Source: Trissonchulus latispiculum (Eukaryota; Nematoda; Enoplea; Enoplida; Ironidae). Taken from it: a stretch of 64,000 bases of DNA. The position numbers were made by a program, and so were the translations under genes. The DNA lies in the NCBI GenBank assembly GCA_030248195.1, contig JASAND010005626.1:59434-123433 (forward strand). Reading direction: 5' to 3'. Position 1 is the first letter of the stretch; the number at the start of each line of letters is the position of its first letter. Shown here piece by piece: positions 55,811 to 64,000 of this stretch. Below the pieces are notes generated by a model. It saw only the letters and a program-made list of their open reading frames with translations, had not been told where the DNA came from and made no database searches.

Positions 55811-56211
55811 ATCATCATCATCACAATCATCAGTCATCACCAGCATCATATAGTAAGTTTTACATCTTTGTATCGTATGCTTAAAATTTAAATTCAATTC
55901 ATGCTTACAGCTGCACTTAAGACTTGCCTAGCGATGCTGAGTCTGGCATCGGACTGTTATTTGTTTTCATCTATAAATTCTAGACTATTTTGCTGATATT
56001 TCTTAGTAAGTAGAAAATCTTCCTAATTAGGAGCAGGTTGATAACCTTGACATATGGAGATCTATAAGGTAGTAAATATTGTCCTACCCAACTACGAAAC
56101 ACACTTAGTAGCTACTATGTTTAATATACATTAATTACACTGAATACATTACAGTACAATACATTACACTACATTATACATGTAAGGGTCAAAGACTTAT
56201 AACCTTCAGTT

Positions 56212-56781
56212 TTACTCTTCGTCTTCACTCGAAAGAGGCATCCCAGGTAGAACTTGTTTGATAATATCCGGTGATTCTTGGAATGCTTTAATGTATGAAG
56301 CCTCCAAATTTGATGATTGGCCTCTCTTGCGTCGCTTCTCCTCCAACTTTGTCACCCTTTGTTCAATTTCTTGAAATGCGGATGATTCCTTCACTCGGTC
56401 AAATGATGCTGCCAAGCGAGATGTCGTTTTTAGTAGTTCCATTTGCATCTCTGAAATTAGTTTGTTGTAATACTAATAAAGAGTGTTATCATTTCTTTTA
56501 CCACTGCTTGCAAGCTTTTCATCAATAATCGGACTGTATTTATCAGCGACGAGGTCTCTACAGACTTTCCAGAAATATTCATAAGGATCCGCTATCGACT
56601 CATTACTGGAATCGCTGCAAGACTCCGACTGATCAGATTGGTTTGACTTTGTATAAGCATTTGTTTCCATATCAGAATCATCAGAGTGCACATCGGATTC
56701 TTCTAAGTGATCCATGTGAGAGTGACGATGCAATGACAGACGATGCAAGTATTGCTTACCACACACTTTACAAAGATACAT
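56212..56781 (-). CDS. Spliced C2H2 zinc-finger protein of the Polinton-like element
   Basis: Exon 56781-56502 encodes YLCKVCGKQYLHRLSLHRHS, a C2H2 finger at the very N-terminus, then an acidic Ser/Asp-rich stretch and DPYEYFWKVCRDLVADKY. A 51-nt intron (56501-56451, GTAAAAG...TTTCAG) joins in phase to exon 56450-56212, which has a coiled-coil-like EIEQRVTKLEEKRRKRG and an acidic tail. Total about 173 residues. A DNA-binding regulator or capsid accessory role is possible; no specific match recognised. Confidence 0.6.
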
Positions 56782-56887
56782 TTTTCTTTAGTTCATAATA
56801 ATTTCTTTCAATATAATTTAGCAGCATAACCTGTATAGGTTTCATAAATCGCGAAGATGTAAACCTGTCTGTGATATAAAATTAAGC

Positions 56888-57056
56888 ATGCTGACGGTCA
56901 GTGTAAACATGTTGACGTAAGCATGTAAGCATGCTGACGTGTAAGTGTAAACATGCTAACGAAAGCATGTAAGCATGCTGACGTGTAAGTGTAAACATGC
57001 TGACGTAAGCATGTAAGCATGCTGACGTGTAAGCATGTAAGCATGTTGACGCCTAA
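56888..57056. repeat. AAGCATG / GCTGACGTGTAAG tandem repeat
   Basis: About four units of roughly 44 bp built from AAGCATGTAAGCATGCTGAC and GTGTAAGTGTAAACATG. It lies between the two genes of the Polinton-like element. Confidence 0.8.
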
Positions 57057-57173
57057 TTCCTAGCTATCAATAAACACCAACTAGTTTGATTTTTATTGAA
57101 TAACATAATAATAAGCATACTGTATACAACAAGCATTATTGACATAAGTGTTATTCACTGTCTTGTTCTTCAT

Positions 57174-57683
57174 TCAGGATTGAGTGTAGCAGCTGATGAG
57201 CTCGGTGAGCTGAGCAGTATTTAGCTCATCTCTTAGCATGTGGTCCGGACAGCAACCATTGCCTTCGTCATCACTCAATAACATGTAGCTGGGAACCCCC
57301 AAGGTACCAGCCTCCATTACCCTGACAAAGTATCCCCTTTCCATCAACCCAGGTCGAATTAGGTTCCACTGGGAAATACCCTTGGTTATAACCTTGTCAA
57401 CATTAGCTTCCTTCAAGATATTGGAGATGAGGTCCATTGCTTGATCCCAGGTTCGTAGATGAAGACTGCAATCCCAGTCGAAACATGATCGCCTGGTGAC
57501 ATAGTGGATTGACTCCTGTTGATTTGATGTTAGTTTCTTCAGATCGTAGGAAGCTCGGATAAACAAATGATGTATATCCGGTTGATGAGACTTGGGCCGT
57601 TGAATTAACACAGTCACCTCTAAAGGGATATCTCCCAACTTGTGAACTCCAATGCATGCAACAGCAACAAATGCAGTAGTCAT
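57174..57683 (-). CDS. Hypothetical protein of the Polinton-like element
   Basis: 169 codons, starting MTTAFVAVACIGVHKLGDIP inside the right TIR. Features include SCFDWDCSLHLRTWDQAMD, VDKVITKGISQW, and a C-terminal CCPDHML...TAQLTELISC with a CxxH pair. The conserved-looking Asp, Lys-Gly and Cys/His positions suggest a compact enzyme or metal-binding protein. I do not recognise a family. The first part is duplicated in the other TIR, so a truncated version may be expressed from the opposite end. Confidence 0.6.
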   Translation of the reverse strand: MTTAFVAVACIGVHKLGDIPLEVTVLIQRPKSHQPDIHHLFIRASYDLKKLTSNQQESIHYVTRRSCFDWDCSLHLRTWDQAMDLISNILKEANVDKVITKGISQWNLIRPGLMERGYFVRVMEAGTLGVPSYMLLSDDEGNGCCPDHMLRDELNTAQLTELISCYTQS

Positions 57684-57982
57684 GACTGAAAACTTACCTT
57701 TGTGGAGTTGTATTTATAGGTAGGAAAATAGGTTAACGAAACTGGTTTAAACCGGTTCTATTGTAGCAGCGTGCTGATGTTGGAAAGAAGTCTAAGATGC
57801 CTCAAAATCTTAAATTAACTTAATTAGTGTAGTATATTAATAGGTAAGGAAGCGCCTCCGACAACACAAAATAGTAGAATAATAATGGTAGCACGTGCCA
57901 CAACCACTACAAACTAGCTACGTAGGATTTGCCTCAAGCGCCTCCTGCGCCTCTGTCCTAGAATCGGTATTTTTATACTACT
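57595..57982 (-). repeat. Right TIR of the Polinton-like element
   Basis: Contains the start of the 169-codon gene. CTATAAATA at about 57708-57716 could be its TATA box, roughly 25-30 bp before the ATG at 57683; a leaderless or very short leader would follow. Confidence 0.85.
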
Positions 57983-58105
57983 TATCAGATTTCCCCTTAT
58001 ACATAGCTTCATGGAAATGCTTTCTTGGAAAAGTTTGAAAATTGTTGTCGAAACAATGGATTAATCGGAAATCAGTTCTTATCTTACCAAGATGTATATA
58101 TGGAA

Positions 58106-58883
58106 CAGAGATGGAACCGGGTCACCGGGTCACCGGGTCAGTTCGGGTCACTTTTTGGACCGGGTCACCGGGTCACTGGGTCAAGAGCTTCGACCCGGTC
58201 TTGACCCGGTTTTCTGAATTTACCCCAAATTTTAGAAATTTTTGACTCACCAAGCTAACATTTTAGCTTAAATTTTTGTTCAGTGTCCAATATTAATTGG
58301 CATTTTTTCTATATTTTAGTCTTGAGCATTTTCGCAGCATGATGTCATTTGAATCTGTCTGTCTCTGGCAAATTATTGTCTAGCGTTTCAGCTTTAGCTT
58401 TATAGGTTTTATGATTATTGCATAACTCTATTCAGTAAAATATGGTTTGCAAATTATTTTGGCAACCAAGGTAAATGTCGAAGGTAAGTGAAAAATTTAA
58501 TTTAATTTAATGCAATACATAATGAAAACCAATTTTTTAAAAATACTCCGTCTATTTGGACAAGTACTCATATTAGACCCTGCAAAATTTCGCAGACGGT
58601 TTATTTATTGGTTTGCTATTAAAATCTGCATAAATTTAGAAAAAGCTACAGCTACCATCAAATGAATTTTAAAAAACTTAGTGCAAACATATACGTCTTA
58701 GTTATTCTTTTCGGGGTGGTGATGGAACATGGAAGCCAAAAATTTAGTTTTCCCTGGCAAAATCAAAAATTTTTTGCAGATTTTGGAATTTTCTGGAGAA
58801 CCGGGTCACCGGGTCACCGGGTCAGGGCTCAACCGGGTCACCGGGTCACCGGGTCAAGCCTAAGTGACCCGGTTCCATCACTG
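58106..58883. mobile_element. hAT-type MITE with CCGGGTCA subterminal repeats
   Basis: The ends CAGAGATGGAACCGGGTCA and (inverse) CAGTGATGGAACCGGGTCA match with one difference and have the hAT consensus form. The 8-bp duplication ATATGGAA is exact (58098-58105 and 58884-58891). Six or more CCGGGTCA units cluster at each end (58118-58205 and 58799-58873). The 778-bp element has no transposase. Confidence 0.9.
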
Positions 58884-59065
58884 ATATGGAATGTATGATG
58901 TTTATTAGGATCTAATTTTATATTTCCTGAACATAGACAGTCTTGTGGAAGCTATAGGAGTTTTTTCAAATTTCCTTACCATAGCTATCCTGTACAGCCG
59001 TTGGAATGTTTCGTAATTTTTTACAAGTTATTGTATATAATTTCTGCCTGACATTCAAATAGTAA

Positions 59066-59165
59066 AAATCATTAATATAAGATATACATACATATATAGA
59101 ATATATATATGTACAGAATATAGAATATAATATATAGAATATACATATATAGAATATAATATAGA
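59066..59165. repeat. ATATAGAAT-type AT repeat
   Basis: Reiterated ATATAGAATATA and ATACATATA words, no coding signal. Confidence 0.7.
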
Positions 59166-59579
59166 AACATATACATAAGAACCTTAAGAAACATGTAGTT
59201 CTGCTTGCAAATTTGGGGTAGTACAAAACGAACTTTAAATTTCTATTGACCTATATCTAGAAAAGGAGGACAGCTGGGAGGATGCCCTCTCCCAAAATCT
59301 TTCCGGCAAGGAGTGCATTCCATTCACCTGTCTATTCTGACTCCTACAATTTTTTATCGTAATATATTTATTTATTGTAACTGTAATCCAATTTATTCTA
59401 ATTTGATGTGCCACTGCATTGGCAAGATGGGATTAACTTGCCTAGGTACTGTTGAAATATGTATTGGAGTCACTTATTTTCACAGGGCCAAGAAAATAAC
59501 GCAAACTTGCAACGTAGGTGTATAAAATCATGCAAAAATTTACTAAATTCAAATCATTATATCCATGAGGAAATTTTTT

Positions 59580-59740
59580 CTGGTATGGGGGCCGTGGGGA
59601 CCGGTGGTGGGGCCGGCCCCCGGAGCCGCCCCCTCCCCCCCCCACAAATGAAGCTGCCCGGTCCCCCAAGTTGGGGGTCCCGGACCGACCCCGGTCCCGC
59701 TTTTTTTGGTACTCAGCACACCCCTAGCACTAGCAGTGAC
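59580..59740. other. GC-rich patch of unknown nature
   Basis: GGGGACCGG, CCCGGTCCCCC and GGGGGTCCCGGACC words alternate in an otherwise AT-rich neighbourhood. CACACCCCTA at its right side resembles a hAT end in inverse orientation, but no left partner was found. Confidence 0.3.
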
Positions 59741-60212
59741 ATAAAGTGGCTACAGTGACCCCTCTTGCTGACGCATTCATCGATTCATATATACAGCAGC
59801 CGTTATAAATGCAAAATCGGCTTCAGCTGCACTCACCGTTCCAATGTATTTTTCCATTGTCCTATAAATAATTGTTCACTGATCAGAAACAGTCCATAAA
59901 GCCTGCAACAAAAGTTTGTTAAGATATTCGGTCAAGCCTGTCGGCCACAGGATATGCAAGAATGTGGACGCAGACCTCAACTCGCCGATTAGGAAGCATT
60001 TGGGAACTTTTTGAAACGGGCCAAATGTAAGAGCAGGCCTACCAAAACAAAATTTGATTTCACTTCTTAATATTTGAAGTAATTGATCCACATAAATGAT
60101 GTTTTAAATACTTTAAACTGTTGACAAGTACCACTTGCTGTTGATGTTTTTAAAAAATATTACAAACCAAAGTGTTAATGAAATAATTTCCGCATATAAT
60201 ACTGGGATAATT

Positions 60213-60435
60213 TTATAAATTAACGATTAACATCTGGGTAACTGAATGTAAATTTGAAATTGTCGAACGGAAAATCTGCCATAGAATTATCACTGAAATT
60301 TCTTGAAAGTCCCAGGTGCTTTCTGAAAACAGTGTTGCAATGAGAGTGCACATGATATAAGCAATAAGAATTATGCCATGCAGCCCTGAATGAACCAGGC
60401 ATGCACTGAATTTTGCGGTAGACGGCCAATTTACA
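60213..60435 (-). CDS. Tentative last exon of a multi-pass membrane protein
   Basis: From a TTAG acceptor at 60436 to a TAA stop at 60213-60215 the minus strand is open. It encodes two hydrophobic spans, one around SGLHGIILIAYIMCTLIATL and one around ISVIILWQIFRSTISNL. The layout resembles TM6-TM7 of a receptor. No upstream exon could be joined, so this may be chance. Confidence 0.25.
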
Positions 60436-61520
60436 CTAATTTGATTTCAAAAGTAAGCAAAAACGATGGCTCACTGGTTTGGGAACAAAGCCTTCACAGT
60501 TATGTCAGAATCAGCAATTAATCTGAGATGTAAATCCAGTCAGACGTGACATCTAGGATGCAGCTCCAGGAACTAAATTACTGAAGCGTCATTGAAAAGA
60601 TGGCTTGGTGAGACACATGACAATATACGACCTTGTAAGAGTAAGCATTGTAGTTAATCAATGTATGAGCATCATACAGTGTTTAACAATTAACAACGAG
60701 CTTGGTCTTTGCCTGCACAGACGCAGATCTCACGCATTTTTATTTTTTATAATTTCGCAATTTTTATAATTACGCATATTAGACGCTGACAACATTTCTT
60801 GCGTGATTTTTATACTTGACTATATTTTTATACTTGACTTTATGACTTGACTTGACTTGACTTTCGTGTTTGGCATATTGTTATACTTTGATCTCAGTAT
60901 GATTATTGTGTGCTGTGCTCTTGCTTGACTATTAGGCCATTAAGTGGTAAGTTTTTTGAAAAGTTTTAAAAGGATATATAATTCTGTGGCCACAATAAAT
61001 GCATAATACAGCTAACATTTTATTTCAGTTAAAGAAAAATGAAATTTAAAGAAAGAAATTCTGAATTTCAAGAAAAGAGAAAGAAACCTTCATTTTATTG
61101 CTTTCATAACATTCTGACAGCTGATATGCTCTTATTCTTTGAGAGTGACCTTTGCCCACCTCCTTACCACTAGACTAGACAAGCACAAACTAACAGCTGT
61201 GTTTCTTCAAAGTCGGCAATCAAGGTTTTGTCAGTCAACTGTTACAGAATACGAGTTGCTGTCATTATTGCCATTGATATTTGATGCATACATTTAAATG
61301 AAAGAAAATGAAAAGAAAATTTTTCGAAAAATAAATGAAAGAAAAGTTAACTGAAATTTAATGTTAGCTGTATAATTGTACAATTTATTTGTACAATAAC
61401 CATGGATTGGGCGAGAGAAGCATCGACTCAGTTGTATTTTATAATTTCAGCTATATATTTAAGCATGTAATTAGCTTAATCTTCAAACACCATCTTGTAA
61501 TGGAGCATATTGCCGTCCAG
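60436..61520. other. No gene recognised
   Basis: AT-rich sequence with GACTTGACTT repeats near 60825-60865 and AAAGAAA-rich stretches; no supported coding region. Confidence 0.35.
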
Positions 61521-61943
61521 GGGCCCGTTGCATAAAAGTTATTACTAATAAATTATTAGTGATTAGTTGATTAGTGCAGTAGTTTTATTGAAAACAACTA
61601 AAATTATAGACGAATTATAGGGATGTGTTATATGTCGTTTTGTAGCTTTTGAGATGCTCCAGCGAACTGAATATTCAAAATTGATGTGCAATTAAAATTC
61701 CGGCTGTGTCAGAGGAGAAATCTTAAAAATTAACGTTTTCCTTGATAATATCGACCATTCTGACTGAGTATGCGAAGACTATTGAAAATCTTCGCTATTT
61801 TTAAGTGAGCTAGTTCATTACCTACATAATAATGCCAAAACCGTCAAAACATGTCGCTTCTATCAATAGTGTTGCTCATTACTGCTACACTAATCAACTA
61901 ATCACTAATAATTTATTAGTAATAACTTTTATGCAACGGGCCC
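61521..61943. mobile_element. MITE with 56-bp perfect terminal inverted repeats
   Basis: GGGCCCGTTGCATAAAAGTT begins a 56-bp stretch that recurs in inverse orientation, ending AACGGGCCC at 61943. CAG stands on both sides (61518-61520 and 61944-61946), fitting a 3-bp duplication as in PIF/Harbinger-like elements, where TNA is more usual. The interior is non-coding. Confidence 0.8.
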
Positions 61944-61949
61944 CAGGCG

Positions 61950-62400
61950 CCGATCCTATCAATATGGGGTTGAGTTCGATTCGATCCGGATTTAGCGGAT
62001 TTTGGGATCCATTTCCAAAATTTTTGGATTGGCTTAATCCTATTTTGAACCAAATCCTATCAAACATTTTTGAATCGGGAGTAACTTAGGATTCAAACCG
62101 GTCCTATTAAAGCGGGTTTAATTTCAGTCCGACTACAGCCAATGCCTTTTTAGTTGAATCTGTAAAAATAACTAAAGCCTGAAAAAACTGACTGAAACCA
62201 CAACCATCCTCTAGATGGGTTGAAGTTAGCCAGATCCATTCCCGTTTCAATCCTGATTTTTCAATTCGGATTCATTGATAGGACTGGACTAGGATTGAGT
62301 GTTTGGCCCGAATTGAATCTCTGTGTAAAAACCTGGATTAAGACATCCCCATAATGATGGGATCAGGGTTGAATTTTCGATGTCCTTTTGAATCCCGATT
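61950..62400. repeat. Degenerate GATTC / GAATCC-rich repeat
   Basis: Many spaced GGATTC, GAATCC and GGTTGAA words in both orientations. TCCTATCAAT near 61953 has an inverse partner near 62275, so a small inverted-repeat element is possible. Confidence 0.35.
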
Positions 62401-62754
62401 CAGTGTACATATATTTATATTTACAATTGTGTACGTTGTGCATCATATACTGTTGATGCAATCAGCAAGTTATTTGTTTACATTTATGAAATAATAAAGT
62501 ACCACTAACTTCTGTGGTTGCCGCTAAGCCACTAATTGACACAACACAGCAGTTGTTTACCTATTATTTCTGTACTACTCCGAACCTGACGACGTTAGCT
62601 AACATGGCTTTTTTCGTCAAGTATCTTTCAAGTATACACGACAGTCACGTCATAGTTATCTTAGTAATTTTCAGGCTAGTTTTAATAAGCTGCAATTGAA
62701 TTAAATATTTTGGCTGGAATTTAATATAAATAAAATACTCAGCACATGTGTAAT

Positions 62755-63772
62755 ACAACTTAAATTTATTAATTGGATCGAATCCTTTTTGTCAAACCGG
62801 TCTCAAGTAGTGACAGTGGGGGGTATTGATTCACAACCGGCACAAGTATTGAGTGGAGTCCCACAAGGTAGTGTTTTTGGTCCCTTACTGTTTCTGGTGT
62901 ATATAAATGATGTTGTAAATCGGGTTGAGTTTAGCAAAATCCAGATATATGCTGACGATACTAAGCTGTATCTCCCCTGTAAGACTGCTGCTGACTATGA
63001 GAAGTTTGTTAAAGATATAGATGGTGTTTTTAGGTGGGCAAAGGAAAATCAGTTAAAAGTCGCTCTGGAAAAATGTGTAATGATGCATTTTGGTTTCAAT
63101 AATCCTGGTCGAAACTATGAAATTAATAATGTTGGTATCCCCTGCGTAGGCAGTATTTGAGATCTAGGTGTCATCTTTGATAATAAGCTTACGTTTTCTG
63201 AGCAGTGTGAAAAAGTCCATGTTACTGCATCGACTCGTGCAAATACAATTTTTAAGAGTTTTAGTTCTCGGGATTGGGCTTTTCTGGTGGCTATGTTTGT
63301 AACGTATGTCAGACCTCTCCTCGAGTATAATTCCTCTGTTTGGAGTCCTTACACTAAAAAGGATATTATTTTGATCGAAAATGTCCAAAAGCGGTATACG
63401 AAAAGAATTCCCGGTTTAAGAAATAAATCGTACTACAAAAGACTGCGAACTTTAGGTCTTGAAACGTTGGAATCACGCCGTATTAAAGCTGACCTCTGTC
63501 AATGCTATCGTTTAGTGAATGGACTTGATAAAGTTGACCTTACGGATTATGTTATGTTTAGGGGTGACTTGGGTTTACGGGGTCATAATCTTATGTTGCA
63601 GGCAGCTCCATGTCGTAGAAACGAGAAAAAGCATTTTTTCGGTAACAGGGTTGTTAATGTCTGGAATTCTCTCCCTAGAGAAACCGTAAATGCTACTAGT
63701 TTGCAATCCTTTAAACAAAAATTGAAAGATACAGATATATCGGTGTTTTGTAAGGTTTTTAAGGCTGACTGA
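62755..63772 (+). pseudogene. LINE reverse transcriptase fragment with one in-frame stop
   Basis: VLSGVPQGSVFGPLLFLVYI and IYADDTKLYL are RT motifs with the catalytic A-D-D intact. DLGVIFDNKLTF and LLEYNSSVWSPYTKKDI follow, as in CR1/Jockey-type RT C-termini, and the frame ends KVFKAD. A single TGA at 63158-63160 interrupts an otherwise continuous frame. No RNase H domain, unlike the LINE at 29774-43187, so it is a different family. Confidence 0.85.
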
Positions 63773-63948
63773 CTGAGTTTTATTCTGTTTTATGCAGTTT
63801 TGTTAATATTATGCACGTATATATGTTTTCTCAATAACGTTCACGTTTTATATTGAGGCGCACGTAAGTAATTGTCTGTACAATTCTGTGTTGTCCTATT
63901 CAGTAAACGTTTTTATTATTGTACAAATTTTTGTGACTTACTGAATAA

Positions 63949-63976
63949 ACTGTTTGTTTGTTTGTTTGTTTGTTAA
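63949..63976 (+). repeat. (TTTG)n tail of the LINE
   Basis: Seven or so TTTG units directly after AATAAACTG mark the 3' end of the LINE. Confidence 0.8.
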
Positions 63977-64000
63977 ATATGACTAAATACCAAGCTTGGA

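Larger units (their letters stand above)
54527..57982 (-). mobile_element. Short Polinton/Maverick-like element with 388-bp terminal inverted repeats
   Basis: Inverted repeats 54527-54914 and 57595-57982 match over essentially their whole length with few differences. The element starts AGTAGTATAAAAAT and ends ATTTTTATACTACT, giving AG...CT termini, and TATCAG is duplicated exactly outside both ends (54521-54526 and 57983-57988). A 6-bp duplication and long repeats with AG/CT ends are Polinton hallmarks. At 3.46 kb it lacks polymerase, integrase, ATPase and capsid genes, so it is a deletion derivative or a non-autonomous relative. It carries two minus-strand genes and a nested MITE-like insertion. 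Confidence 0.8.
62745..63976 (+). mobile_element. 5'-truncated LINE, CR1/Jockey-like
   Basis: The 3' part of a non-LTR element: RT C-terminal half, connection domain, short 3' UTR, AATAAA-like signal and a (TTTG)n tail at 63949-63976. The 5' edge is around 62745 and I could not define a duplication. Confidence 0.75.

Noticed and set aside
56888..57056. CRISPR-like spacing of repeats
   Set aside because: Plain tandem repeat without unique spacers in a eukaryotic transposon.

Overview
This is a eukaryotic, almost certainly invertebrate, genome window: AT-rich, with short exons, class I and class II transposons and a U6 snRNA remnant. A nematode or close relative is my best guess. The reasons are a single-exon receptor of Srsx-like style, very short introns (one of 51 nt) and a degenerin-type channel. 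Species identification is inference.

Two host genes are readable. A one-exon 7TM receptor lies at 5289-6275 (+). A DEG/ENaC-type channel gene on the minus strand spans roughly 54352 down to 7361. I rebuilt it by hand from 16 small exons whose splice phases all fit; it encodes about 586 residues. TM1 is at 54221-54352, a C-type-lectin-like domain lies at 51528-48556, the channel ectodomain continues from 47873 to 8067, and TM2 is at 7361-7483. The lectin domain inside the ectodomain is unusual. Almost everything else sits in this gene's introns or beside it.

The intron between 47728 and 14049 holds a nested stack of retroelements. Element A is a minus-strand Gypsy-class LTR element (15762-47530, TSD TAAA, LTRs of about 1.4 kb). 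Its order is gag, envelope, protease(s), RT-RNase H, integrase, OTU-type cysteine protease, then 4.6 kb of unassigned 3' sequence. It carries many frame breaks. A 5'-truncated LINE (29774-43187, near-perfect 12-bp TSD) is inserted in A's envelope. Element B (30985-40926, TSD CTAG, two identical 222-bp LTRs) is inserted in the LINE. B is young: one open frame of 2413 codons encodes gag, an envelope-like glycoprotein, protease, RT, RNase H and integrase in that order. A second frame encodes a NADAR-like plus SGNH-hydrolase-like protein, and a predicted splice would place it in frame with pol. A 360-bp non-autonomous element with a 9-bp TSD sits in A's pol.

The most striking system is therefore a group of retrovirus-like elements with gag-env-pol order, each ending in a different modification-reversal type enzyme: a deubiquitinase-like OTU in A and a NADAR/SGNH pair in B.

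The right flank (54.5-64 kb) holds a 3.46-kb Polinton/Maverick-like element (6-bp TSD, AG...CT ends, 388-bp inverted repeats, two genes), a second copy of the 9-bp-TSD element inside it, a hAT-type MITE, a MITE with 56-bp inverted repeats, and the 3' part of a second LINE. The left flank (1-5 kb) holds small repeats, an inverted-repeat element of about 1.15 kb and the U6 fragment.
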